The notes under the pieces: generated by a model
Seen by the model: the letters and a program-made list of their open reading frames with translations, nothing else
Told to the model about the DNA's origin: nothing
The model's database searches: none
Source of the DNA: Paraburkholderia monticola
GTDB lineage: Bacteria; Pseudomonadota; Gammaproteobacteria; Burkholderiales; Burkholderiaceae
DNA length: 64,000 nucleotides
Assembly (NCBI RefSeq): GCF_001580545.1
Contig: NZ_LRBG01000007.1
Coordinates: 1-64,000, forward strand
Direction: 5' to 3'
Made by a program: the position numbers and the translations under genes
Shown here: positions 8,893 to 17,285 of the stretch, piece by piece
Position numbering within the stretch: the first letter of the stretch is position 1
Layout of the letters: each line of letters starts with the position of its first letter

Positions 8893-9629
8893 GCCTCACC
8901 CGCCTCTTCAGTGGGTTCGTCGTCGGCGGCCGGCCGGGTGTCGCTTTCGATCCGCTCGAGGCGGTAGCCGTAGCCGTAGATCGGCGTCAGCCGATAACCC
9001 TGCTCCGGACGCAGGCCGAGCTTGCTGCGCAACATCGACACGTGGGTGTCCATGGTGCGCGACGGGATGTCCGTGGCCTGCTTCCAGATCACGTCGAGAA
9101 TGTGTGCGCGCGACAGCGGCCGGCTCAGATGCTGGAACAGCAGCAGCGCGAGCTCGAACTCCTTCTGCGTGACGGCAACCGGCGTACCGCGCACGACGAC
9201 GTGCTTCGCGCTCAGGTCAAACTCGAACTCGCCGAAGGCTTCTTTCGTGGCCGGCGGCTTCAGGTAATAGGCGCGACGCAGCAACGAGCCGACCCGCGCG
9301 AGCAGCACCGCGCCCGACACGGGCTTGACGAGATAGTCGTCCGCACCGATGTTCAGAATCGACGTGATGTCCGTTTCGCGGCCGCGGCTCGTCATGAACA
9401 GGACCGGCAGGCGCTCGGACAGGCTTTCGCGTACCCAGCGCAGCACTTCCTCGCCGGACATGTCGGGAACGTTCCAGTCGAGCACCAACAGATCGAACGT
9501 TTGGCGGCGCAGCTGGCGCACCAATTCGCGCCCTGCGCCATACGCGTGACAGACGTGTCCCGCTGCTGACAGCGTTTGACACACAAGATCGGCCTGAGCC
9601 GAATCGTCATCGAGGACTGCGATTCTCAT
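8889..9629 (-). CDS. OmpR-family response regulator
   Basis: A 246-residue DNA-binding regulator. The receiver domain begins MRIAVLDDDSAQ, has the phosphoacceptor in VLDWNVPD (Asp51), and the conserved Lys in YLVKPVSG. The C-terminal winged helix has TQKEFELALLLFQ, SRTMDTHVSMLRSKL and YGYGYRL. The start at 9629 is preceded by TGGAG eight bases upstream on the minus strand; longer in-frame extensions have no support. It is the first gene of a minus-strand operon with the LysM/FecR protein and the CHASE2 kinase. Its promoter must lie in the long upstream intergenic region. Confidence 0.94.
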   Translation of the reverse strand: MRIAVLDDDSAQADLVCQTLSAAGHVCHAYGAGRELVRQLRRQTFDLLVLDWNVPDMSGEEVLRWVRESLSERLPVLFMTSRGRETDITSILNIGADDYLVKPVSGAVLLARVGSLLRRAYYLKPPATKEAFGEFEFDLSAKHVVVRGTPVAVTQKEFELALLLFQHLSRPLSRAHILDVIWKQATDIPSRTMDTHVSMLRSKLGLRPEQGYRLTPIYGYGYRLERIESDTRPAADDEPTEEAGEA

Positions 9630-10281
9630 AAAACTCCACAACGCAACAGCGCCTTTCGTGGCTGACGGCCGGCGAACCGGCTGACGACCGGGATGACAGC
9701 ACAACGCCGCCGATCCGGCTTCCCCATAAAACTCCGGCTGCTACTTTTCCGATTAATGGTCCTTTGCCGTGCCCCCGCTTGACGCCGCTTTCGTGAAGCC
9801 GAAATCAGCGCGTATATGAATTTGTCATAGCAATTATGCGAGGCAGATCATCATAATCGAAAACCCTGTTCTTTCCCGCTTGCCGTGTACCGGCAATGCG
9901 TCGCGAAAAACCCTGATTGAAAATGGTTGATGCGCTTTTTTAAGGTTCGTCCGGTCTGACAGCACGTGCCGGCGCCCTTCCGGGGATGACAGTCGAGGCG
10001 GCAAACCGCTGCTGGAACAGCCTTTTGCTTCATCGCCTATTCCCCTCTTTTAAGATTCCTGCCAAATACTCTTATTTAACAATTCCGTAGTCAGTATAAG
10101 AATTATCGCAAAATAAATCGTTTAAACATTGTTAGATTTCGTCGTATGCAAATTGTAAATTTGATGCGATCTGCGTGGCCAAATGTGAACTCAATCTGCA
10201 TTTTGTATGAACGCATCGGACTGTCTCGCATTGGGTGGCCGAGGCGATGACGCACGATCATGCCAGCGGCGCATCGCGGGC
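9630..10281. other. Long intergenic region with an AT-rich stretch
   Basis: No gene is supported here. About 10,040-10,220 is strikingly AT-rich for this genome (for example GCAAAATAAATCGTTTAAAC near 10,110), while both sides are normal. It must contain the promoter of the response-regulator operon, but no convincing -35/-10 pair was identified. The AT-rich part could be a nucleoid-protein binding site or a foreign remnant. The short open frames inside have neither an SD nor recognisable products. Confidence 0.5.
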
Positions 10282-10318
10282 AAAAAAAGCGGCGTTGCCT
10301 CTTCCGAAGCAACGCCGC
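10282..10318 (-). terminator. Rho-independent terminator, minus strand
   Basis: GCGGCGTTGC and GCAACGCCGC form a perfect 10-bp stem with a 10-base loop, and the minus-strand transcript then runs into seven T. It lies about 270 bases past the end of the SNF2 gene and would end either that transcript or the candidate RNA described here. Confidence 0.85.
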
Positions 10319-10490
10319 TCAAAACACTACACACGCTCGCCGGGGTCTAGCCGCGCGAGTAATGTCACGTTAGCCCGGCGGAGCACCGCACTCAAGACGA
10401 AAGAACTTCCTTTGTAACCGCCGCCGAAGTAGTTGTTACCGCCAGCCGACCCTTCGCAGTGCGCGAGTCTTATGCGGTGCGAGTTCGAAA
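10282..10490 (-). ncRNA. Candidate structured small RNA
   Basis: Read on the minus strand, three helices follow one another. A long-range helix pairs 10467-10480 with 10383-10398 (GCACCGCA with TGCGGTGC, plus AAGAC with GTCTT). A second pairs 10374-10384 with 10335-10344 (GCCGGG with CCCGGC, extended by GCTC/GAGC). The third is a 10-bp terminator hairpin at 10289-10318 followed by seven T. No gene lies within 650 bases downstream on that strand, so a trans-acting RNA or a structured 3' UTR of the SNF2 gene is more likely than a riboswitch. No Rfam family was recognised. The 5' end is a guess. Confidence 0.5.
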
Positions 10491-10592
10491 TTGGTATGAA
10501 TTGAAGCCACCTCGGCGGGAATTTACATACACAGACGTTTTGTTACAGTCTGGCCCCCTTTGATGTTGCCGCCACGCATCAGATCAGCGCGG

Positions 10593-13500
10593 TCAGCGCG
10601 AGCCTTCGATCTCCGGCATCGGCGCGAACAGCGCATCGAGATCGTCGTCGGAGAACTTTGAAGCGCCGGCCGCGTCTTCCGCGAGAATGCTGTCGGCGAG
10701 GCTGGCCTTGTGCTCCTGCAATTCGACGATCTTCTCCTCGATGCTGCCCGCCGCGATCAGCTTGTAGACGAATACCGGTTTGTCCTGTCCCAGCCGATGT
10801 GCGCGGTCGGTCGCCTGGTTCTCGGCGGCCGGGTTCCACCACGGATCGTAGTGGATCACCGTGTCGGCGGCGGTCAGGTTCAGCCCCACGCCGCCCGCCT
10901 TCAGGCTGATCAGGAACAGCGGCACCTCGCCCTGCTGGAACCGTTCGACCGGGCTCACGCGATCGACCGTGTCGCCCGTCAGCATCGCATACGGAATCGC
11001 GGCTTCGTCGAGCGCCTCGGCGATCAGCGCGAGCATGCCGGTGAACTGCGAGAACAGCAGCACGCGGCGGCCCTCCTCGATCAACTCGGGCAGCATCGAC
11101 AGCAGCAGATCGAGCTTGGCCGAGCGCATCGCGCGCTCGCCGTCCACGATGCCGCTCGCCGCGCGCAAGAGCCGCGGGTCGCAGCACACCTGGCGCAGCT
11201 TCAGCAACGCATCGAGCACGATGATGTGGCTGCGCGCGAGCCCCTGCGCGCTGACCGCCGCGCGCACCTTCTGCTGCATCGCCGTGCGCACGGTTTCGTA
11301 CAGGTCGCGCTGCGCGCCTTCGAGATCGACCGGACACACGATCGTCGTCTTCGGCGGCAGTTCCTTCGCGACCTCGTCCTTGCGACGGCGCAGCATGAAC
11401 GGCCGGATACGGCGCGCGAGCAACGCGCGGCGCACGTCGTCGCCGTTCTTTTCGATGGGATTGCGCCAGCGTCGCGTGAAGTCCTTCTGGCTGCCGAGAA
11501 AGCCCGGCAGCAGAAAATCGAACTGCGACCACAGCTCGCCGAGATGATTCTCGAGCGGCGTGCCGGTCAGACACAGCCGATGGCGCGCGCGCAAGCCGCG
11601 AATCGCCTGCGCGGCCTTGGTGGTCGCGTTCTTCACGTACTGCGCCTCGTCGAGAATCAGCAGATGGTAGTCGTGTTCGGCGAGCACTTTCTGATCGCGC
11701 CACAGCAGCGCATAGGTGGTCAGGATCAGCTCGTGTTCGCCGATCTGCTCGAAGCGCTCCTTCCTCTGCGGCCCGTTCAACACCAGCACTTTCAACTCGG
11801 GTGCGAAGCGGCGCGCTTCCTCGCGCCAGTTGTGCACGAGCGTGGTCGGCACGACGATCAGCGCGGGATGCGTGAGCCGCCCCGCTTCCTTCTCCGCGAG
11901 AATGTGCGCGAGCGTCTGGACGGTCTTGCCGAGCCCCATGTCGTCGGCGAGCACGCCGGCCAGATCCTGTTCGCGCAGGAATTGCATCCAGTTCAGGCCC
12001 TGGTGCTGATACGCGCGCAGCTCGGCCTTCAGACCGCGCGGCAGCGGCACTTCGCGCAGGCCCGGACCGGCCTGCAGACGGCGCGCGAGCTCGCGGATCG
12101 ACGCGTCGCCGCTGAACTGCCAGCGGCCGGTATCGTGCAGCGCGTCGAGCCGGCCGGCATCGACCGCGGGCACGCGCAACGGCGCGCCTTCGGCAAGCGC
12201 GCCGCCGAGCGAATCGAACAGATCGACCAGCACGCGCACCACCGGCTTCAGACGATCGGCGCGCAACCGCAGGCGTTTGTTCTCCTCGGTTTTGAGCTCG
12301 ATCGGCTCGTCGTCGCGGATGCTTTCCAGCGCGCCGGAGAGCCAGCGCCGGTCGCGCCGGAACAGATCGGCCAATAGCGGTTCGAGCCGCACGTTGCGCT
12401 CGCCGACGCGAATGCCCATCTCCAGATCGAACCAGCCGTCGCCGGCTTGCTGCGCGGTGCCGTCGATCGCGTCGATCTCGATCACGTTGTAGCGGAACTC
12501 GGGCGCCATCGTCACGCGCCAGCCCTTCGCGACCAGATCCGGTACCGCGTCGTTGACGAACTCGGACCATGCATCGGCGTCGGGCAGACCGAGCATCGTG
12601 TCGGGCAACAGGCGCGAGGCGTGCAGGTTGCGCGTCGGCACCTTCTGCAGCCCGGTCTTGCGCAGCTCCAGCAAGCGCTTTTTCTCGCTGTCGTAGCGTC
12701 GGCGAATGTGGATCACGTCGCCGCCCGGCAGCGGCACCAGCGTCACGCTGCTGTCGGCGTTGATGCTGACGCCGTCGTAGTCGAAGCTCGCGGCGGCCAG
12801 TTCGACGGCGGCGGAGATGCGCTCCAGGCCCTTCGCGGTCTTAGCGGTTTTCGCGGCTTTAGAAGTTTTAGCGGTTTTCGTCCCCTTCGCGACGCCCGGC
12901 AGCGCGTGGCTATTCAGCGTCAGCACCGGCACCGGCTCGACGTCGATCACCCGGATCGCGGGCGTGTCGTGGGTCGGCGGCAGCGGCAACCCGGGCGCGA
13001 TCTCGCGCAACACCGATGCGACGAGCGGCGCCTCGGCCAGCGAGATCGGCGGCATCGCGAGGTAGTCGGGCAGTTGCTGGAACGGCAGCGTCAACGGCAC
13101 GACGCCCGCCTCGTTGGCGACGCCGTCCACGTACCAGACCGGCTCGGTCGGCAGCACCATGCTCGCGCGCGGTTCGGTGCGCAGCACCGGGCGCAGGCGC
13201 TCGTCGGCGAGCGGCTCCCATTCGATCCGGCCGGGCCGGTCGGCGGCCCGCGCGAGCGGCGTCGGGCCCGCGTGACCGGGCGCGATGCTGAAGTCGAAGA
13301 ACAGGCGCCCGGTGGCGATCAGCTTTTGCAGCGTCTCCGCGCCGCTCGTGCCGCGCAGCACGAACTGGCCCAGATCCTCGCGCGAGCGGCCGAGCCACAG
13401 GCCGCGCAGGATCGACAGGTCTGCGTCGGAGACGAAACGCGGCTGCCTGAGCAGCGCGCCTTCGACGTCGCCCCAGCTATCGCCCACTTCGACGATCACG

Positions 13501-14090
13501 CCCTCCGCGTCACAGCGCGCGCGATGCAGCACGACTTCGTGGCGCATATGGAAGCTCGACCAGTTGAGCCGATAGGCGAGCGTTTCCGTGCGCGCGGCGT
13601 CCACCTTGCGGGCGGCATCTCTTTCGGTGACGGACTCGGCCGCGCGGGCGCGCGCGCGAAATCGCTCGAGCCAGCTGACCAGTTCCGGTCGCACGCCCGG
13701 CGATGGCGATGGCGACGGCGGCACACCCGGCACCGTGATCCGCCGCGCGATGAATACTTCCGAGGTGGCCGGCTCGCTGTCGTCCTCGACCTGGGTGATG
13801 TGATCCATCTCGTCGTGGTAGTCGAGTTCCGCGAGCAGCAGCGCCGCGACGTGCTTGCAATTGCGGCCGACCGGGCACGTACATTCGCCTTCGGCCCACG
13901 GCGACCCGCCATCGGTACGGAAGCGAACCCGCGTCCGGTATGGCTGCGGCTGCGAGCCCTGCACCTCGCCCGAGAGCGTCTCGCCCTGCCATTTGACGTG
14001 GCTGACCGCGCCCACCGAGCGAGCCTTGGCCACGGTGCGCTCACCGAGCCATTCCGCAATGCGTTCCCGATCGAAGAAAACTGACGACAT
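10593..14090 (-). CDS. SWIM zinc finger + SNF2-family helicase (DEAD/DEAH superfamily 2)
   Basis: A 1165-residue nucleic-acid motor. A SWIM zinc finger with Cys70, Cys72, Cys78 and His80 (CTCPVGRNCKH) is at the N-terminus. The middle is a long region of unknown function. The SNF2 ATPase core lies in the C-terminal 480 residues with LADDMGLGKTVQTLAHIL, the DEAQ box in DEAQYVKNATTK, and helicase-C motifs LLFSQFTGML and DRAHRLGQDKPVFVYKL. A lysine/threonine/alanine-rich tandem stretch sits mid-protein (12830-12890). The start at 14090 (MSSVFFDRERIAEWLG) is preferred over a longer frame to 14165, which lacks homology. It stands alone with long spacers on both sides. Confidence 0.93.
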   Translation of the reverse strand: MSSVFFDRERIAEWLGERTVAKARSVGAVSHVKWQGETLSGEVQGSQPQPYRTRVRFRTDGGSPWAEGECTCPVGRNCKHVAALLLAELDYHDEMDHITQVEDDSEPATSEVFIARRITVPGVPPSPSPSPGVRPELVSWLERFRARARAAESVTERDAARKVDAARTETLAYRLNWSSFHMRHEVVLHRARCDAEGVIVEVGDSWGDVEGALLRQPRFVSDADLSILRGLWLGRSREDLGQFVLRGTSGAETLQKLIATGRLFFDFSIAPGHAGPTPLARAADRPGRIEWEPLADERLRPVLRTEPRASMVLPTEPVWYVDGVANEAGVVPLTLPFQQLPDYLAMPPISLAEAPLVASVLREIAPGLPLPPTHDTPAIRVIDVEPVPVLTLNSHALPGVAKGTKTAKTSKAAKTAKTAKGLERISAAVELAAASFDYDGVSINADSSVTLVPLPGGDVIHIRRRYDSEKKRLLELRKTGLQKVPTRNLHASRLLPDTMLGLPDADAWSEFVNDAVPDLVAKGWRVTMAPEFRYNVIEIDAIDGTAQQAGDGWFDLEMGIRVGERNVRLEPLLADLFRRDRRWLSGALESIRDDEPIELKTEENKRLRLRADRLKPVVRVLVDLFDSLGGALAEGAPLRVPAVDAGRLDALHDTGRWQFSGDASIRELARRLQAGPGLREVPLPRGLKAELRAYQHQGLNWMQFLREQDLAGVLADDMGLGKTVQTLAHILAEKEAGRLTHPALIVVPTTLVHNWREEARRFAPELKVLVLNGPQRKERFEQIGEHELILTTYALLWRDQKVLAEHDYHLLILDEAQYVKNATTKAAQAIRGLRARHRLCLTGTPLENHLGELWSQFDFLLPGFLGSQKDFTRRWRNPIEKNGDDVRRALLARRIRPFMLRRRKDEVAKELPPKTTIVCPVDLEGAQRDLYETVRTAMQQKVRAAVSAQGLARSHIIVLDALLKLRQVCCDPRLLRAASGIVDGERAMRSAKLDLLLSMLPELIEEGRRVLLFSQFTGMLALIAEALDEAAIPYAMLTGDTVDRVSPVERFQQGEVPLFLISLKAGGVGLNLTAADTVIHYDPWWNPAAENQATDRAHRLGQDKPVFVYKLIAAGSIEEKIVELQEHKASLADSILAEDAAGASKFSDDDLDALFAPMPEIEGSR

Positions 14091-14299
14091 CCGCGTGCAT
14101 TCCTTTTCAAACCGGCGAAGGCAAGCGCGCGCGGGCCAAAACAGTGCGCCGGGCGACGCTCGCACGCGACGCCCGGCCGATTCTGTCCAGCTGCGCTTTG
14201 CCAGTGGTAACCGGCCATTTTACGCGTTGGACGCAAATGGCTGGGGGCCGCTTGGCACGGTTTTGGGAACGGCCCGATCGAGCCGCGAGTCGAGCGGTT

Positions 14300-14839
14300 T
14301 CAGCGTGCGCCGCGCGCCATGCTGCTCCACACGCCATCGCGCAGGATCAGCGCGTGCAACAACGCCGCCGCCAGATGCAGCAGCACCGTCGCGAACAACG
14401 CGAACGCGAGCCACGTATGCAGCGCGCGCAGCAGGGCGAACAGCGCGACGTCGTGCGGCGCGATCGGCGGCAGATGCAGCGCGCCGACCAGCGTGACCGG
14501 GTACCCCGCCGCCGACAGCATCGCCCAGCCGATCAACGGCATCGCGAGCATGAGCCCATACAGCACCACGTGCGACGCATGCGCCGCGAGCCGTTGCGGC
14601 TTCGACATGCGCGACGGCAATGGCGGACTGCCGCGCACGATGCGCACCCCGAGCCGCACCAGCACGAGCAGCAGCAAGGCGATACCGAGCGGCCGATGCA
14701 GCGCGACCAGCGCATCATGGGCACGCGACACCGTCGCGACCATGCCGACCCCGATAAACAGCATCGCGACGATCAGCGGCGCCATCGTCCAATGCAGCAG
14801 CCGCGCCAGCGGGCTGAAATGTGTGCGCTCGCGCGTCAT
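14300..14839 (-). CDS. Cytochrome b561
   Basis: A 179-residue inner-membrane protein with about four hydrophobic helices and His residues suited to bind b-type heme: LARLLHWTM near the N-terminus, ALHRPLGI, SHVVLYGLM, and RALHTWLAF. It resembles the prokaryotic cytochrome b561 family, which passes electrons from quinol to periplasmic partners. Its ATG overlaps the stop codon of the SrpA-type catalase gene (ATGA), so the two are translationally coupled. The coupling supports a joint role in which b561 feeds electrons to the heme peroxidase. Confidence 0.9.
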   Translation of the reverse strand: MTRERTHFSPLARLLHWTMAPLIVAMLFIGVGMVATVSRAHDALVALHRPLGIALLLLVLVRLGVRIVRGSPPLPSRMSKPQRLAAHASHVVLYGLMLAMPLIGWAMLSAAGYPVTLVGALHLPPIAPHDVALFALLRALHTWLAFALFATVLLHLAAALLHALILRDGVWSSMARGAR

Positions 14840-15936
14840 GAGTGCTCTCCGGTTGTCTGAACTCGATGGATCTCGGGATGCAGCGCCTCCTCGCGCGTGC
14901 GACGCTTGTACGACAGCGCGTAGGCTGCCGAGCGCGCGGCGAGCAGCGGATCGTCCGATGGCGCGATCCCGGCCGGCACGATCGTCGGATCGAAGTTGAT
15001 GTCGCGGCAGGTACCGTCCTCCTGCGACGTGGTGCGCTCGATCACGAGCGTGCCCGCGTCGACGCGCTGACGATCGTCGGGCCATTGCAGCGTCGCGTCG
15101 TTGATCGGGTCGCCCGGCTGCGCGACGCTAAGCAGCAGATGCCAGCGCAAGGGTCCGTGCTGCAGACGCTCGTCGAGATCGGCGGCGAGGAAGTTTTTCT
15201 CGGCCTGCTGCGCGGCGCTGACCGGCGCGTACGGTGTGTCGGGCACGACGGCCCAACGCACCGCGCGCGTCGTGCCGTGGGCGTCGGTAAACAGAAACGC
15301 GTTGATGCTGTAGTACGCGGCGTTCGCGAGGCTCGACGACGGCGGGTGCGCCTTGACCCAGCGCTGGAACGGTAGCGTCTCGGGATTGGCCGCGTAGAAC
15401 GCCTTCAGCTTCGCGGGGTCCGGTTTGCCGGTGGCGGGGTCGGGCTTCGCGGCCAGCAATTGCTGATAGAACTGCGCGGGCGTATGCACCGCGAACACCG
15501 GCGTCGAATTCATGCCGGTGCGCCACTGTTCGCCGTCCTGAAGCCGGAACTGCAGCGCGAGACTGCGCACCGGCGAACTCGTATCGGGCGCGGACGGATT
15601 ACCGCCGGGCACCGCGAAGCGACCGGACACCGGCGTGCGGCCCGGCGCGAACACCGCCGCATGCGACAGGGCCGCGCCATTGCCCTTGCTGTCGAAATAG
15701 CCCTCGACGCACAGGCCTTTGGCGTGATTGCGTCGATAGCCGGGATGCTGGCCCGCGACTGCTTCGAACGTATCGATGATGCGCGGCGCGCTCAAACGCG
15801 CGGGCGTCAGCCAGCCTGCGGTATAGGCGAAGCCGGCCGCGAGCGCGAGCACGGCCGCGCCGATCGCGGCGAGCCGGCATGGCACGCAGATCGGCTGATC
15901 GCCCGAGCGGGGATTGGGAACAGGGGGTGGTGTCAC
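14836..15936 (-). CDS. SrpA-type catalase/peroxidase, membrane-anchored or exported
   Basis: A 366-residue protein of the catalase-related peroxidase family, shorter than true catalases. One hydrophobic N-terminal segment (AAIGAAVLALAAGFAYTAG) should act as signal anchor, placing the heme domain in the periplasm. Typical motifs are YRRNHAKG, SLALQFRL, NPETLPFQRWVKAHPP and a C-terminal AYALSYKRR that supplies the heme tyrosine. The GTG start at 15936 has a GGAG eight bases upstream. An ECF-like promoter motif lies 60-85 bases upstream (15996-16021). It heads a two-gene operon with cytochrome b561. Confidence 0.92.
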   Translation of the reverse strand: MTPPPVPNPRSGDQPICVPCRLAAIGAAVLALAAGFAYTAGWLTPARLSAPRIIDTFEAVAGQHPGYRRNHAKGLCVEGYFDSKGNGAALSHAAVFAPGRTPVSGRFAVPGGNPSAPDTSSPVRSLALQFRLQDGEQWRTGMNSTPVFAVHTPAQFYQQLLAAKPDPATGKPDPAKLKAFYAANPETLPFQRWVKAHPPSSSLANAAYYSINAFLFTDAHGTTRAVRWAVVPDTPYAPVSAAQQAEKNFLAADLDERLQHGPLRWHLLLSVAQPGDPINDATLQWPDDRQRVDAGTLVIERTTSQEDGTCRDINFDPTIVPAGIAPSDDPLLAARSAAYALSYKRRTREEALHPEIHRVQTTGEHS

Positions 15937-15995
15937 GAATACTCCTTTGCCGGATGGATCGATGATTCGATCGACGAAGCGACCAACGTACGGGC

Positions 15996-16021
15996 GAACA
16001 CACCGCGCGACGATCTATTCC
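15996..16021 (-). promoter_or_regulatory. Predicted ECF promoter of the catalase-b561 operon
   Basis: On the minus strand GGAATAGA is followed after 14 bases by GTTC. Three similar sites lie in front of the DUF4148, anti-sigma and ECF sigma genes. GGAAT-type -35 and GTT-type -10 elements are usual for ECF sigma factors. The site is 60 bases upstream of the GTG start of the catalase. Confidence 0.6.
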
Positions 16022-16077
16022 ATCCGGCACCGGCGCGCCCCTTCGATCGCGTTCGCGCGCCGGTGGCCGAGGCCGCT

Positions 16078-16350
16078 TCAATGGGCGCCGACGGCCGGTG
16101 CGCTCGAGCTCGCGACATGGCTCGCGGCGGCCGCCGCCTGCGCGGCGAGCGCCTGCTTGTGCTGCTCGACCTGACGCGCGAACACGGGACTGACGTCGGG
16201 GTAGGACGCATCGGTGATGTAGTCGAGACCGTTCTGCTGCGCCTCGATCAATTCCTGGTACACCTGAGCGCGCGTCTTGCCCTGCGCAAACGCGCTCGAC
16301 GAAGCGGCGAGAACGACGAACGACAATGCAACGAACGAAAGCTTTTTCAT
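16078..16350 (-). CDS. Small secreted DUF4148 protein
   Basis: A 90-residue protein with a clear Sec signal peptide (LSFVALSFVVLAASSSAFAQ) and the DUF4148 signature TRAQVYQELIEAQQNG followed by an alanine-rich tail. The family is common in Burkholderiaceae and of unknown function. It is divergent from the anti-sigma gene at 16515, and each has its own ECF-like promoter motif in the shared spacer. It probably belongs to the same regulon as the catalase. A second DUF4148 paralog lies at 31782-32129. Confidence 0.87.
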   Translation of the reverse strand: MKKLSFVALSFVVLAASSSAFAQGKTRAQVYQELIEAQQNGLDYITDASYPDVSPVFARQVEQHKQALAAQAAAAASHVASSSAPAVGAH

Positions 16351-16390
16351 GATCGACTCCTCAGAGAGTGGTGCGGGTTCGCACGAGGGA

Positions 16391-16417
16391 GAACCACGGC
16401 CCGGCAGCGTTTATTCC
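16391..16417 (-). promoter_or_regulatory. Predicted ECF promoter of the DUF4148 gene
   Basis: On the minus strand GGAATAAA (16417-16410) is followed after 15 bases by GTTC (16394-16391). It is 40 bases upstream of the DUF4148 start codon. It mirrors the plus-strand motif at 16454-16480, giving a divergent promoter pair of identical design. Confidence 0.65.
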
Positions 16418-16453
16418 TCGATACCCCGCGTGAAAAAAACATTGCAGGGGCCG

Positions 16454-16480
16454 GGAATAAATGCGCGCAAAGCGGTGTTC
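16454..16480 (+). promoter_or_regulatory. Predicted ECF promoter of the first anti-sigma gene
   Basis: GGAATAAA at 16454-16461 is followed after 15 bases by GTTC at 16477-16480, in front of the ATG at 16515. The element is the same as that on the minus strand at 16391-16417, so both directions are probably read by one ECF sigma factor, most likely the one encoded at 17432. Confidence 0.65.
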
Positions 16481-16514
16481 GCCATCGAATCGCCGAAATC
16501 CAGCACGCATCATC

Positions 16515-17240
16515 ATGACCTCGACCCGCCCCCCATCCGGTGCTCCGCCCTCCGAACACGACATCCAGGCCTATGCCGACGGCACGCTGACGCCCGAACG
16601 GGCCGCGTCGTTGCGCGACTATCTCGGCAAGCATCCGGCGGAAGCGCGGCGTGTCGCCTTTTATGACCGGTTGAACGCACAGATTCAGGCAAGCTTTCAG
16701 ACCACCGAAGAACCCGTGCAGGGCCATATCGGCGCATCGGGCCGACTGCGCATGCTCCTGCAACCGGCTGCTCGCGCGCGTCGGATACTGGCCGCCCTGG
16801 TCGCGCTCGCGCTGTTGCTGATCGCCGTCAGCGGTTGGCTCACGGCGATTCAGGTGTCCGCGCAAGCGCTCAATAACGCCGCCGTAATGGCGCTCGCCGA
16901 AGTCACCGCACAGCCCTTTTCGGCGACCTCGCCGACGCGCGTCGATCCGGCCGCGCCGATTCTCGACGCGATCGGCTTGCGCCTCGTCGAGCAACGCGTG
17001 CTGCGGCTCGGACCCTGGCAGCGCGCGACCGAGTTCGTGTATCTGAACGGCGATCAGCAGCCGGTGGTGGTGCTGTCGGCTGCCGCGCCGTTCGCGCGTG
17101 AAGAACCCCAATGGGCCGCACGCCGCATCGGCGACCTGCGGCTGTTGACATGGACCGCGCGGCGGCAGCGCTTCGCGGTCGCGGGCGATGCGCGCACTCA
17201 CGGCCTGATGCGCGCCGCCGACGTGATCAGCGCGCGCTGA
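16515..17240 (+). CDS. Anti-sigma factor-like membrane protein (first copy)
   Basis: A 241-residue protein with a cytoplasmic N-terminal part (HDIQAYADGTLTPERAASLR), one membrane helix near residues 90-115 (ILAALVALALLLIAVSGWL) and a periplasmic part of about 125 residues. The layout is that of an ECF anti-sigma factor, but the HxxxCxxC zinc motif is absent. The N-terminal YxDGTLxxER segment is shared with the second anti-sigma protein at 17947. The start at 16515 is preferred over an in-frame ATG at 16461, which would sit inside the promoter motif. The gene precedes the ECF sigma gene by about 190 bases. Confidence 0.78.
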   Translation: MTSTRPPSGAPPSEHDIQAYADGTLTPERAASLRDYLGKHPAEARRVAFYDRLNAQIQASFQTTEEPVQGHIGASGRLRMLLQPAARARRILAALVALALLLIAVSGWLTAIQVSAQALNNAAVMALAEVTAQPFSATSPTRVDPAAPILDAIGLRLVEQRVLRLGPWQRATEFVYLNGDQQPVVVLSAAAPFAREEPQWAARRIGDLRLLTWTARRQRFAVAGDARTHGLMRAADVISAR

Positions 17241-17285
17241 CGGCCCCGCGCACCGCCCTCGAAAAACCGGCGCGCCAGATTGCGC

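Noticed and set aside
10103..10312. 69-codon minus-strand frame in the long intergenic region
   Set aside because: It spans the terminator hairpin at 10289-10318, has no SD, and looks like a chance frame.
10335..10480. Translation of the structured RNA segment as a leader peptide
   Set aside because: The frame has no ATG or SD and the downstream genes on that strand are too far away for attenuation.
10710..12377. 555-codon plus-strand frame over the SNF2 gene
   Set aside because: It is Arg/Gln/His-rich without SD or motifs; the helicase motifs lie on the minus strand.
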